A DNA stretch of 17,758 nt from an uncultured Actinomyces sp. (GCA_938041695.1 CALISI010000081.1:1-17758); one strand, 5' to 3'; shown: positions 6,131 to 14,371, counted from the first letter of the stretch. Made by a program: numbers and translations. Notes: generated by a model not told the origin, from the letters alone.

Positions 6131-8743
6131 ATGGCACGTGAAATGACAACAAAGGCGCAGGAGGCCGTCTCCTCTGCGCTCGCGGCTGCAGGTGCGGCCG
6201 GTAACCCGCAGGTGGAGCCCATCCACCTGCTCGAAGCTCTGATTGAGCAGCACGAAGGTATTGCGCTGTCTCTTCTCGAGGCTGTTGGTGCCGATGTGCG
6301 CGCGATTGGTGCGCGCACTCGCAACGCCCTCGTGGCTCTCCCGAGCGCGCAGGGCGCGTCCACGGGGAGTGCCCAACCCTCGAACGCCCTGCTCGCGATC
6401 GTTCGCGATGCTGGCGAGCGCGCCGAGGCCGGCGGTGACCAGTACATCTCGACCGAGCACCTGCTCATCGCTCTGGCCACCTCGCAGACCGATGCCGGTC
6501 GAATCCTCACCCAGGGCGGAGCTGGCGCCGACGCTCTCGCGCAGGCGCTCGCGCAGCTGCGCCCCGACCCGATTACCTCGGACGACCCCGAGGGATCCTT
6601 CGAGGCCCTGTCCAAGTACGGCCGCGACCTCACGGAGGTTGCCCGCGAAGGCAAGCTCGACCCGGTCATCGGTCGAGATAACGAGATTCGTCGCGTCGTT
6701 CAGGTCCTGTCCCGGCGCACCAAGAACAACCCTGTTCTGATCGGCGAGCCTGGCGTCGGTAAGACGGCCGTCGTCGAAGGCCTCGCCCAGCGCATTGTCG
6801 CTGGCGATGTCCCCGAATCCCTCCGCGACAAGCGCCTGGTCTCCCTTGACGTGTCGTCGATGGTTGCCGGCGCGAAGTATCGCGGTGAGTTCGAGGAGCG
6901 CCTGAAGGCCGTCCTCGCTGAGATTCAGCGCTCCGACGGTCAGATCATCACCTTCATCGACGAGCTGCACACGGTCGTCGGTGCGGGAGGCGGCTCCGAG
7001 GGCGCAATGGACGCGGGCAACATGCTCAAGCCAATGCTCGCCCGCGGTGAGCTGCGCATGGTCGGTGCGACCACGCTCGACGAGTACCGCGAAAATATCG
7101 AGAAGGACCCCGCGCTGGAGCGCCGCTTCCAGCAGGTGTTCGTCGGTGAGCCCTCGGTCGAGGATACCGTCGCCATCCTGCGTGGCATCGCCCCGAAGTA
7201 CGAGGCGCACCACAAGGTGACAATCTCCGACGGTGCGCTTGTCGCCGCGGCCACCCTGTCGAACCGCTACATCACGGGCCGACAGCTGCCTGACAAGGCC
7301 ATCGACCTGATCGACGAGGCCGCGTCTCGCCTGCGTATGGAGCTCGACTCCTCGCCGGTCGAGATCGACGAGCTGCGCCGCGGCGTGGATCGTCTCCGCA
7401 TGGAGGAGTCCTACCTGACCGAGTCCGACCCGGATGGTCTCGACGAGGCCACCCAGGATCGCCTGAGCAAGCTGCGCGCCGACCTGGCCGACCGCGAGGA
7501 GACGCTGCGTGCGCTCACTGCCCGCTGGGAGGCCGAGAAGGCCGGTCATAACCGTGTCGGCGACCTGCGTGTTCAGCTCGATACGCTGCGTACTCAGCTC
7601 GATCTGGCCGTGCGCGAGGGACGCTGGGAAGAGGCTGGCCGCCTCCAGAACGGTGAGATTCCCGCGGTTGAGCGCCAGATCGCCGATGCTGAAGCGCAGG
7701 CCGAGGCCCAGGATACTCGCGGCGATGAGGAGCCGATGATCGCCGAGAAGGTCGGCCCCGCAGAAATCGCCGAGGTGATTGAAGCGTGGACCGGAATTCC
7801 GACGGGTAAGCTCCTGCAAACTGAGACCGACAAGCTCCTGCACATGGAGGATGAGCTCGGAAAACGCCTCATTGGTCAGAAAGACGCCGTGCGAGCGGTG
7901 TCGGACGCGGTCCGTCGTTCGCGCGCGGGTCTGTCCGACCCCAATCGTCCGACCGGTTCGTTCCTGTTCCTCGGCCCGACGGGTGTGGGCAAGACTGAAC
8001 TGGCGAAGGCGCTCGCGGAGTTCCTCTTCGATGACGAGCGTGCCATGGTGCGCATTGACATGTCGGAGTACTCCGAGAAGCATTCGGTTGCGCGCCTCGT
8101 CGGTGCCCCTCCGGGGTACGTGGGCTACGAGCAGGGCGGTCAGTTGACCGAGGCTGTGCGTCGTCGTCCGTATTCTGTCGTCCTTTTGGACGAAGTTGAG
8201 AAGGCCGATCCTGAGATTTTCGACATTCTTCTGCAGGTGTTGGATGACGGACGTCTCACGGATGGGCAGGGGCGGACGGTGGACTTCCGTAACACCATCC
8301 TGATCCTCACCTCGAACCTCGGTTCGCAGTTCCTGTCGGACCCTGACTTGACACCCGAAGGAAAGCGTGAGTCTGTCATGTCTGTTGTTCGCTCGGCGTT
8401 CCGTCCGGAGTTCCTCAATAGGCTGGATGAGACGGTCATGTTTGACGCGCTTACCCGCGAAAATCTGGGCGAGATCGTCGATTTGCTCGTCGCGTCGCTG
8501 GAGTCTCGTCTCCGCGAGCGTCGCATCGGTTTGACAGTAACCGAACCGGCCCGCGGATGGCTCGCTCGCGTGGGCTATGACCCGGCATTCGGTGCCCGTC
8601 CGCTGCGTCGCCTGATTCAGCGGGAGATCGGTGATCGACTGGCTGTTCTGCTGCTCGGTGGAGACGTTCAAGATGGTCAGAATGTGACAGTTGACATTAA
8701 CGACTCCATCGACGGGCTTGTCATGAATGTTGATAAACCCTGA
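6131..8743 (+). CDS. clpB: ATP-dependent chaperone/disaggregase ClpB (Hsp100)
   Basis: ClpB is a hexameric AAA+ machine that works with DnaK-DnaJ-GrpE to pull proteins out of aggregates after heat stress. The 870-residue protein has an N-terminal Clp repeat domain (1-~145), a first nucleotide-binding domain with Walker A GEPGVGKT (205-212) and Walker B FIDELH, a coiled-coil middle domain (roughly 400-535), a second domain with Walker A GPTGVGKT (615-622) and Walker B VVLLDEVE, and a C-terminal small domain (FGARPLRRLIQ). Length and motif spacing agree with E. coli ClpB (857 residues). The start at 6131 (MAREMTTKAQ) follows GGAGGAG; an upstream in-frame start would lie inside the operator and is rejected. 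The chain lacks the ClpP-binding loop expected of ClpA/ClpC. Regulation is by the HAIR site upstream. Confidence 0.98.
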   Translation: MAREMTTKAQEAVSSALAAAGAAGNPQVEPIHLLEALIEQHEGIALSLLEAVGADVRAIGARTRNALVALPSAQGASTGSAQPSNALLAIVRDAGERAEAGGDQYISTEHLLIALATSQTDAGRILTQGGAGADALAQALAQLRPDPITSDDPEGSFEALSKYGRDLTEVAREGKLDPVIGRDNEIRRVVQVLSRRTKNNPVLIGEPGVGKTAVVEGLAQRIVAGDVPESLRDKRLVSLDVSSMVAGAKYRGEFEERLKAVLAEIQRSDGQIITFIDELHTVVGAGGGSEGAMDAGNMLKPMLARGELRMVGATTLDEYRENIEKDPALERRFQQVFVGEPSVEDTVAILRGIAPKYEAHHKVTISDGALVAAATLSNRYITGRQLPDKAIDLIDEAASRLRMELDSSPVEIDELRRGVDRLRMEESYLTESDPDGLDEATQDRLSKLRADLADREETLRALTARWEAEKAGHNRVGDLRVQLDTLRTQLDLAVREGRWEEAGRLQNGEIPAVERQIADAEAQAEAQDTRGDEEPMIAEKVGPAEIAEVIEAWTGIPTGKLLQTETDKLLHMEDELGKRLIGQKDAVRAVSDAVRRSRAGLSDPNRPTGSFLFLGPTGVGKTELAKALAEFLFDDERAMVRIDMSEYSEKHSVARLVGAPPGYVGYEQGGQLTEAVRRRPYSVVLLDEVEKADPEIFDILLQVLDDGRLTDGQGRTVDFRNTILILTSNLGSQFLSDPDLTPEGKRESVMSVVRSAFRPEFLNRLDETVMFDALTRENLGEIVDLLVASLESRLRERRIGLTVTEPARGWLARVGYDPAFGARPLRRLIQREIGDRLAVLLLGGDVQDGQNVTVDINDSIDGLVMNVDKP

Positions 8744-8771
8744 GATTGCGCGGTACACTGACTACCAGTGT
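8730..8771 (+). promoter_or_regulatory. tetR promoter with overlapping 17-bp palindromic operator
   Basis: TTGATA (8730-8735) and TACACT (8754-8759) are separated by 18 nt, a good sigma-70-type promoter whose -35 sits inside the end of clpB. ACACTG-ACTAC-CAGTGT (8755-8771) is a perfect 6-bp inverted repeat over the -10 and start region. That position and size fit autoregulation by the TetR-family protein that follows. Seen: promoter and palindrome. Inferred: which protein binds. Confidence 0.65.
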
Positions 8772-8818
8772 GTATTTCGGATGCGCGGTATGTGGCGTCT
8801 GCAACAACAGGAGATGAT

Positions 8819-9601
8819 ATGACAACCCAGAGGAAGGCCCGTGGCGCCTACTCCGTAGGACAGGCGACGCGTGAATCCATCCTCTCGGCAGCGATGGTTC
8901 TGATTGCAGAGCGAGGCTACAACGGCTTTTCTCTGCGCGACCTCGGCCGTCGAGTCGGTATTTCGCATCCCGCCGTCGTCTATCACTTCCCCTCGAAGGA
9001 AGCCATCCTGCGCAACGCGATCCAGCGTCACGAGGAGATGAATGCTCTCTTCGACGTCACCATTAACGAAGAATCGGAAGGTGGCTTCGACGAGGGCGGC
9101 ATCACCGTCGGCTCGTTTGTTGACTGGGCGGTCGGAGAGATGCGCTTCGCCATGAAGCCCGGCGCTGACGCGGCCATCGCTCTGGACTGTGTCCTATGGG
9201 CCGAGGCCTCTTCTGAGACGCACCCGGCGCACGCCCACTACAAGTACCGCACGCAGCAGATGGAGGAAGCCCTCACTGCGATGATCCAGAACTTCGTCGA
9301 GGAGGAGGGTGCCGACATCGGTACCACGCCTCGTACCCTGGCGAAGATCCTCATCCGCTACTGGTACGGCTCGGTTGTCTCGGCTCGTTACAACGATGAG
9401 CCGATCGATGCTCGCGAGTTCGTCGCGGGCTTCCTGGCCGTGTGTGTGCAGCTCCTGCACCTGCCCGCGCATTACGTCCTCAAGCTCGGCGCTTCGGTGC
9501 CCGAGGAAGTTGCTGAGGTCTACGCCCGCACGCTGCGTAAGATCAGCGAAAAGACCACCGCGGCCGCCGAGGTTGGTGCGGCCCCGGAGGCCACCGCGTG
9601 A
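8819..9601 (+). CDS. TetR/AcrR-family transcriptional regulator
   Basis: The 260-residue protein has an N-terminal TetR DNA-binding domain: helix ESILSAAMVLIAERG (19-33), then helix-turn-helix SLRDLGRRVGISHPAVVYHFPSKEA (38-62). The remainder is an all-helical ligand-binding and dimerisation domain, WAVGEMRFAMKPG onward, of unknown specificity, ending in an Ala/Glu-rich tail. The start at 8819 (MTTQRKARG) has AGGAG 5 nt upstream; an alternative GTG at 8768 lies in the operator and is not used. The gene has a promoter with a palindromic operator and overlaps the serine hydrolase gene by 4 nt (GTGA), so the two are probably co-transcribed and the hydrolase may be its target. Confidence 0.93.
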   Translation: MTTQRKARGAYSVGQATRESILSAAMVLIAERGYNGFSLRDLGRRVGISHPAVVYHFPSKEAILRNAIQRHEEMNALFDVTINEESEGGFDEGGITVGSFVDWAVGEMRFAMKPGADAAIALDCVLWAEASSETHPAHAHYKYRTQQMEEALTAMIQNFVEEEGADIGTTPRTLAKILIRYWYGSVVSARYNDEPIDAREFVAGFLAVCVQLLHLPAHYVLKLGASVPEEVAEVYARTLRKISEKTTAAAEVGAAPEATA

Positions 9602-10401
9602 TCGGCACACTGCCGTCTTTCGATGTCGCCCTCGTCCTTCGTGTCGGGGGCGACGTCGTCTATTCGCACGGCGACGTTGATCGTGTGTTCCCCCTCGCGT
9701 CGGTGACCAAGCCGATCGTCGCGTGGTCCGTGCTGGTCGCGGTTGATCGTGGCCTCGTCTCGCTTGATGATCCTGCGGGTCCCGAGGGGGCGACGGTTCG
9801 TCATCTCCTGGCCCATGCCTCGGGTCTGCCCTTTGAGGGGCGCCGCCCCGTCGCGGCTCCCGAGAAGCGCCGCATCTACTCGAACGAGGGCTTCGACATT
9901 CTCGGCGAGGTGGTCGAGGCGGCCACCGGCGTTGGCGTCTGTGAGTGGGTGCGCCAGACGGTCTTCGAGCCGCTTCATATGACGACGGCGGATATTCCCG
10001 GCAGTCCCGCCCACGCCGGCGTTGCGAGTGCGGCGGATGTCAGCCTCTTTGGCGCCGAGCTTGCCCGTCCGACGCTCGTGAGCGGCCCCTTGGCGGCCCT
10101 CGCGGGGTTGTCGCAGTTCCCCGCGCTCGCCGGCGTCGTGCCCGGCTACGGGCGCTTCACTCCCTGCCCGTGGGGTCTCGGCCTCGAGATTCGCGGCGAG
10201 AAGTCGCCGCACTGGACTGCCCCCGACGCCTCCCCGCGCACGATCGGGCACTTCGGGCAGTCCGGCTCCTTCGTGTGGGCGGACCGTGACCTGGGCGCCA
10301 GTGCAGCCTTCGTCGGCGCGGAGACTTTCGGGCCCTGGCACCACGACAACTGGTCGGTGCTTAACTCGCAGCTGCTGAGCCTCGCGCGCGAACGCGCTTA
10401 A
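9598..10401 (+). CDS. Cytoplasmic beta-lactamase-fold serine hydrolase
   Basis: The 267-residue protein belongs to the class C beta-lactamase/PBP-like serine hydrolases. Motifs present in order are SxxK as SVTK (35-38, nucleophile Ser35 and general base Lys38), YxN as YSN (94-96), and HxG as HFG (218-220) replacing KTG. VRHLLAHASGLP (67-78) is also characteristic. There is no signal peptide or membrane segment, so it should act in the cytoplasm, arguing against a role as antibiotic beta-lactamase or D,D-peptidase; an esterase or amidase acting on a small molecule is likelier. At 267 residues it is shorter than the 350-400 usual for the family. The GTG start overlaps the tetR stop and has GGAGG at 9586-9590. 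Confidence 0.88.
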   Translation: MIGTLPSFDVALVLRVGGDVVYSHGDVDRVFPLASVTKPIVAWSVLVAVDRGLVSLDDPAGPEGATVRHLLAHASGLPFEGRRPVAAPEKRRIYSNEGFDILGEVVEAATGVGVCEWVRQTVFEPLHMTTADIPGSPAHAGVASAADVSLFGAELARPTLVSGPLAALAGLSQFPALAGVVPGYGRFTPCPWGLGLEIRGEKSPHWTAPDASPRTIGHFGQSGSFVWADRDLGASAAFVGAETFGPWHHDNWSVLNSQLLSLARERA

Positions 10402-10413
10402 GCCAATACGCGA

Positions 10414-10441
10414 CGAGGCCTGGGCACCCACCCAGGCCTCG
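10414..10441. terminator. Bidirectional terminator between the hydrolase and exonuclease III genes
   Basis: CGAGGCCTGGG (10414-10424), a 6-nt loop, then CCCAGGCCTCG (10431-10441) form a perfect 11-bp stem between two convergent genes. The stem can form on transcripts from both strands. No T-run follows. Confidence 0.85.
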
Positions 10442-10479
10442 ACTTGCGCCGGGACTGTTCCCCAGCCTCGTTGTCTCTC

Positions 10480-11295
10480 TTAGTCGACGTCGACGATGAC
10501 GGGCACGTGGTCCGAGGCGCCCTTCCCCTTGCGTTCGTCGCGGTCGATCTGCGCGCCGCTGACGCGCGCGGCCAGCGCCGGCGAGCAGTATGCGAAGTCG
10601 ATGCGCATGCCCTCGTTCTTGGGGAAGCGCAGCTTCTGGTAGTCCCAGTAGGTGTAGTTCGTGACGCGCTCTCGCGTGACTTCGACCCAGCCGTCCATGG
10701 CGAAGGTGGCGAAGGCCTCACGCTCGGGTGCGGACACGTGCGTGGCGCCCTCGAAAGCGCTCGTGTCCCACACGTCCTCATCCAAGGGGGCGACGTTCCA
10801 GTCGCCGACGAGGGCGATGCGGGCCGTGGGGTCCTCCAGCCAGCTGCGGCCCTGCTCGGCGAGGTTCGCGAGCCACGTCAGCTTGTAGGCGTAGTGCGGG
10901 TGGGTGAGCTCGCGGCCGTTAGGCACATACAGGCTCCAGATCGTCATCGACGAGGCCTGTCCATCCTCGACGGGGAGAACTCCGGTCGTGTCGACGGTGA
11001 CGCCGAGTGCGCGGGCTTCGACGACTGGCGGCTCACCGAAGGCGGGCTGCGTGGGGAAGTGGTTGCGAACCTCGAGAATCGGCAGACGCGAGGCCACGGC
11101 GACACCGTTCCACTGGTTGAGACCGTGGATTGCGACGTGGTAGCCCGCCTCTTCGAACGGCTCGACGGGGAATTGGTCGGGGCGGCACTTGATTTCCTGC
11201 ATGGCGAGAACGTCCGTGCCCGAGCGCTGGAGGAAAGCGATGACGCGGTCGACGCGCGTGCGGATGGAGTTAACGTTCCAGGTCGCGAATCTCAT
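10480..11295 (-). CDS. xthA: Exodeoxyribonuclease III / AP endonuclease
   Basis: The 271-residue protein is an EEP-superfamily nuclease that cleaves DNA 5' of abasic sites and trims 3' blocking groups in base-excision repair. It begins with the canonical MRFATWNVNSIRTR. Metal and catalytic residues are recognisable: Asn8, Glu34 in AMQEIKC, Tyr/Asn in SLYVPNG, Asp165 and Asn167 in GDWNVAP, and Asp262-His263 in SDHVPVIVD. Length is normal. An upstream in-frame extension was rejected because it lacks family character. The start has no clear Shine-Dalgarno but a TANNNT hexamer 7 nt before the ATG, suggesting a leaderless message. It is divergent from the Zur-type surface-protein gene and convergent with the hydrolase gene. 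Confidence 0.96.
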   Translation of the reverse strand: MRFATWNVNSIRTRVDRVIAFLQRSGTDVLAMQEIKCRPDQFPVEPFEEAGYHVAIHGLNQWNGVAVASRLPILEVRNHFPTQPAFGEPPVVEARALGVTVDTTGVLPVEDGQASSMTIWSLYVPNGRELTHPHYAYKLTWLANLAEQGRSWLEDPTARIALVGDWNVAPLDEDVWDTSAFEGATHVSAPEREAFATFAMDGWVEVTRERVTNYTYWDYQKLRFPKNEGMRIDFAYCSPALAARVSGAQIDRDERKGKGASDHVPVIVDVD

Positions 11296-11302
11296 GGGGT
11301 TG

Positions 11303-11308
11303 AGCCTA
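11303..11308 (-). promoter_or_regulatory. Candidate -10 of a leaderless xthA transcript
   Basis: On the minus strand TAGGCT ends 7 nt before the ATG of xthA. No Shine-Dalgarno and no good -35 are present. The spacing matches that of murT, the dehydrogenase, HAD and methyltransferase genes. Confidence 0.4.
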
Positions 11309-11332
11309 TCGGTGGGGCGGGGGAGCGGCTGT

Positions 11333-11354
11333 GTGAAACACGCGTGAAACATGC
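11333..11354. repeat. Tandem 11-bp direct repeat upstream of the surface-protein promoter
   Basis: GTGAAACACGC is immediately followed by GTGAAACATGC, one mismatch in 11. The period is close to one helical turn, and the pair ends 14 nt upstream of the candidate -35 at 11369. That position would suit an activator or a second repressor site. Function is not known. Confidence 0.55.
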
Positions 11355-11368
11355 GCTGTGGATGTGAG

Positions 11369-11406
11369 TTGTGTGAGGCCTTATTTAGAGTGATAATGAT
11401 TCTCAC
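11369..11406 (+). promoter_or_regulatory. Surface-protein promoter with Fur/Zur-type operator
   Basis: TTGTGT (11369-11374), 17 nt, GATAAT (11392-11397) make a plausible promoter. Its -10 is embedded in GTGATAATGATTCTCAC (11390-11406), a 17-bp palindrome with a single mismatched pair. The core TGATAAT-G-ATTCTCA has the 7-1-7 layout of Fur-family sites and closely resembles actinobacterial Zur boxes. Binding would block the promoter when metal is plentiful. Zur is favoured over Fur because the gene's family is linked to zinc transport, and because DtxR-type iron boxes look different. Confidence 0.75.
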
Positions 11407-11434
11407 CTACAACATAGCTAGAAAAGGCACCCGA

Positions 11435-14290
11435 ATGTCACACCTGCGACGCATCAGCACCGCTGCGCTCGCCCTCTTCCTGGCGCTCACACCGGCCGCC
11501 GCGTGGGCCGGTCCCGACCAGGACAAGCAATGGATCGTCACCGGACAACACGTCGATGCACCCATCCCCGTCTGGCACGACGACACCAACAGCTTCTCGC
11601 TCAACACCATCAACATGCCGATGGAAAAAACCGCGCTGTGGATCCCCAAGGCGTGGACCGGCACCGGCGACAAAGACGAGGCCAAGTCGCAGCTCGTCGT
11701 CCCCGCGAAACGTCCCGACCTGTCCTTCCTCGGCGCCGAGGGCACCGTCCTGAACGCCGCTCCCCAGAACCCCGGCCCCGGCAACACGCCCATCTGGGCG
11801 GGCCTCGGCGCAGGCGAGATCGGCGACACCGACAAGTTCGAGGGCGAGACCTACACGCTCGACCTCATCAGCGTCGATGGTCCGGGTCGCATGGAGATGT
11901 TCATCGACAATGGTGACAGCGTGAACCGCTTCCTCTCCAGCCATGACATCGCCTACCGCAGCGTCTACAACCCCCGCCACACGCACCTGTACACGACCTT
12001 CACGCAGCCCGGTCGCTACGTTGCGAACTACAAGATGACTGCGCGCAGCGCCGACGGCACGGCTATCTACTCCTCGCCGATCACGCCGCTGGTCTGGCAG
12101 GTTGGCGGCGCGAATCCAGCCGAAGGCACCATTAAGGACATCGAGTCGGCGTACAACGCCGCGCGTGCGCAGCGCAGCGATGACAATTCCGCGGTGCCCA
12201 CGCTGACCGTGTCCCACCACGCCGAGCGCGAACACCCCGGCGATAACCACCTCACCGACATCACGATCGACACGGGCGTCGCCACCGATACGGGACGCGC
12301 ATGGATCACCGTCAACGGCTACTTCCTGACCGAAGCCGCCGTCGAGGGTGGCCGCGCGACCATCTCCGAGCTGCTCGGCGCAGATGCCGCAGCTGTCCAG
12401 GCCATCTACATCCCCGGCGACTCGGCCTCGGCGCGTTGGATTTCCCAGACCGTTCAGTACTCCCAGAAGGACACCGAGCCCGTCACCGTGGGCGGAACCG
12501 ACACGATCCTCGGCCCCTCCAACCCGGATCCGGCGCCCGTGTGGAACCCCGACCACCTGCCCATCTCGTCGCGCCGCGTCGAGGTCTCCTACGACCTCAT
12601 CCCCGGATCGACCGATCAGTACACGGCCACCGTGCGCGCGAACGACCCGACCCTGCGCGCCACCTACAAGATCGAGTTCCTCGAGTCCAAGTACGATTTC
12701 AGCCCCTGGTGCTCCATGGAGGGAACGCTCGGCGCGGGCGGCATGGACACAAAGCCGCAGGACCTAAGCGTGTGTCAGTCCGACCCGATGTACATGCGCG
12801 TCACCCTGCGCCCCCACCCGCTTTCTGACGCGGTGATGACCGTCGCGGATGCCTCGGACGTCACCGTCGGCTCCCATGTCGGCCTCACTGCGATGCTCAC
12901 AATGCGCGACGGTGTGGCGGCCCCCGATGAGCCGGAACCCGCTCCGAACCCGACCCCGACGCCTGCTCCTGCCCCCGATAACGGCGGAAACGACGCGACC
13001 CCGGACCCGGCCTCGTCCCTGCTGAGCGATCCCGTGGAGATCGCGCGGGGGCACCTGGATGTGCGCCTGACCCAAGCCAGCGGCGAGGGTGGCCTCACCT
13101 ACGGCCTCGCCGTCAAGGATGACTCCCTGACCAACGCGCGCACTTCCGTGCTGCGTACCGTCGGCTCCGCGACCCTCGCGGTGGCCCCCAACGCGCGCTT
13201 CGTGCGCCCCGCGTCCCTGTCGGATCCAAGCTACGACGTGCTCGGACCGGTGGGAACCGCTACCTACGTGCTGCCGGAGACTCAGAACAGCGACATCGTG
13301 TGGCCCGGCCTGTCCACCGAGGGCATCGACTACGCGGCACTGCCCGATGGCGCCGACCTGACGCTGCACCTCGCGCAGGCACCCGAGGGCGCGCGCGTCG
13401 CCTTCTTCCAGGGAGGCACCTTCGGTGCGGGCGCCAAGGTCCACTTCGACTCGTCCAAGGGCGATGGCGTCGTCCACACGACCGAGGCGACTCACATGCA
13501 CGGCAACTGGGTATTCAGTGCGCCGGGCACCTACCGCATCGAGGTCGGCGCGCGCAGCGGTGAGCGCAGCCTCGTCGAGCCCCAGTCCTTCACCGTGATC
13601 GTGCGCTCCGGTCACCGCGACGAGCAGCCCGACCCGGTGGACGAAAAGCCCGTCCCGACGCCCTCACCCGGACCTGCGCCCACGCCGGAGCCGACCCCGG
13701 CGCCGTCTCCCAGCGTTGATCCCACACCCGCGCCGAGCGCGGACCCCGCTCCGGCCCCGAGCGTCGACCCTGCGCCCGCACCTGCACCGAGTGCCGATCC
13801 GGACCCCGCTCCGGCGCCCATGCCGACGCCCTTCCCGGCTCCAGCCCCCTCCGGTGGTCCGGTACGAGTGCCCGCGCCGTCCGCGCCTTCCAGCAACGCT
13901 GGAACCCCGGCCTCGTCTGACGCGACTCGCACGTCGGCCCCCGTAGCCACGGGTGGCAGCGCGACTGGCGCTCCCGCTGCTCGCAGTAACGGAGCGGCAA
14001 GTGGGACAACCGGCGCGACCAGCTCGGCACCCGTGAGCGCCCCGAAGGCCGCGCCCGCGCCGTCCGCAAGCCCGTCTCAGGCCCCCCAGAGCGGCGCGCA
14101 GAGCGGCGCCCAAAGCGGCGCGGCGACGAGCCCGGAGGCTGGAACCAGCGACGCGGCCGCATCCCTGCCGGTCGCCGCGGCTGCGGATACTGGCCGCTCG
14201 GGCGGATGGAGCCCCTACTGGCTCGTCCTCCTCGTTATCCCGGCAGCCCTCGCCGGCGGCGGAGTCGGCTACCTGATCCGGACCCGATGA
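11435..14290 (+). CDS. Secreted, C-terminally anchored actinobacterial surface protein (choice-of-anchor M / TIGR03769-type)
   Basis: The 951-residue exported protein has a signal peptide (1-25, cleavage near AWA-GP). Two copies of the actinobacterial surface-anchored domain follow. The first, at about 33-225, starts GQHVDAPIPVW and includes the HTHLYTTFTQPGRY motif (182-195); the second, at about 537-712, starts GHLDVRL (539-545) and includes HMHGNWVFSAPGTYRIE. Between them is a domain of roughly 300 residues with two cysteines (426 and 447) and a Pro-rich linker (~500-530). After domain two comes a Pro/Ala/Ser/Asp-rich wall-spanning tail (~729-820), an Ala/Gly/Ser stretch with QSGA repeats, a degenerate sorting-like motif AADTG (916-920), and a final TM helix with RTR end. 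The family is associated with metal (zinc) ABC transporters, but none is encoded here. The start has only a weak AAAAGG upstream. Confidence 0.88.
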   Translation: MSHLRRISTAALALFLALTPAAAWAGPDQDKQWIVTGQHVDAPIPVWHDDTNSFSLNTINMPMEKTALWIPKAWTGTGDKDEAKSQLVVPAKRPDLSFLGAEGTVLNAAPQNPGPGNTPIWAGLGAGEIGDTDKFEGETYTLDLISVDGPGRMEMFIDNGDSVNRFLSSHDIAYRSVYNPRHTHLYTTFTQPGRYVANYKMTARSADGTAIYSSPITPLVWQVGGANPAEGTIKDIESAYNAARAQRSDDNSAVPTLTVSHHAEREHPGDNHLTDITIDTGVATDTGRAWITVNGYFLTEAAVEGGRATISELLGADAAAVQAIYIPGDSASARWISQTVQYSQKDTEPVTVGGTDTILGPSNPDPAPVWNPDHLPISSRRVEVSYDLIPGSTDQYTATVRANDPTLRATYKIEFLESKYDFSPWCSMEGTLGAGGMDTKPQDLSVCQSDPMYMRVTLRPHPLSDAVMTVADASDVTVGSHVGLTAMLTMRDGVAAPDEPEPAPNPTPTPAPAPDNGGNDATPDPASSLLSDPVEIARGHLDVRLTQASGEGGLTYGLAVKDDSLTNARTSVLRTVGSATLAVAPNARFVRPASLSDPSYDVLGPVGTATYVLPETQNSDIVWPGLSTEGIDYAALPDGADLTLHLAQAPEGARVAFFQGGTFGAGAKVHFDSSKGDGVVHTTEATHMHGNWVFSAPGTYRIEVGARSGERSLVEPQSFTVIVRSGHRDEQPDPVDEKPVPTPSPGPAPTPEPTPAPSPSVDPTPAPSADPAPAPSVDPAPAPAPSADPDPAPAPMPTPFPAPAPSGGPVRVPAPSAPSSNAGTPASSDATRTSAPVATGGSATGAPAARSNGAASGTTGATSSAPVSAPKAAPAPSASPSQAPQSGAQSGAQSGAATSPEAGTSDAAASLPVAAAADTGRSGGWSPYWLVLLVIPAALAGGGVGYLIRTR

Positions 14291-14297
14291 AGTGCCC

Positions 14298-14334
14298 AGC
14301 CGGGGCGGGACGCACCAGCGTTCCCGCCCCGGCT
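14298..14334 (+). terminator. Intrinsic terminator after the surface-protein gene
   Basis: AGCCGGGGCGGGA (14298-14310) pairs perfectly with TCCCGCCCCGGCT (14322-14334), a 13-bp stem, with a further CGC/GCG pair inside the loop. It begins 8 nt after the stop codon. Confidence 0.88.
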
Positions 14335-14359
14335 TCGTGCTGCCGAAACGATGTGGCGC

Positions 14360-14365
14360 TAGACT
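14360..14365 (+). promoter_or_regulatory. Candidate -10 of a leaderless dehydrogenase transcript
   Basis: TAGACT ends 6 nt before the ATG at 14372. The six intervening bases are TCCCCC, which cannot act as a Shine-Dalgarno. A terminator lies just upstream, so the gene must have its own promoter within about 35 bp, which supports this assignment. The -35 is not recognisable. Confidence 0.55.
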
Positions 14366-14371
14366 TCCCCC

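Noticed and set aside
6074..8758. A long stop-free reading frame of almost 900 codons on the minus strand, antisense to clpB
   Set aside because: It mirrors clpB codon bias in a high-GC genome. It has no recognisable domain and covers the HAIR promoter as well, while the plus strand encodes an unmistakable ClpB.
8768..8818. Longer tetR start at GTG 8768
   Set aside because: It would place the first codons inside the operator and transcription start region. The ATG at 8819 has AGGAG at proper spacing.
9598..10401. Antibiotic-resistance beta-lactamase
   Set aside because: Although SxxK, YxN and HxG motifs are present, there is no signal peptide and the protein is short. The fold family includes many esterases and other hydrolases.
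11296..11406. N-terminal extension of xthA by 37 codons
   Set aside because: MRFATWNVNSIRTR is the canonical start of the family. The extension would read through the Zur-type operator of the opposite gene.
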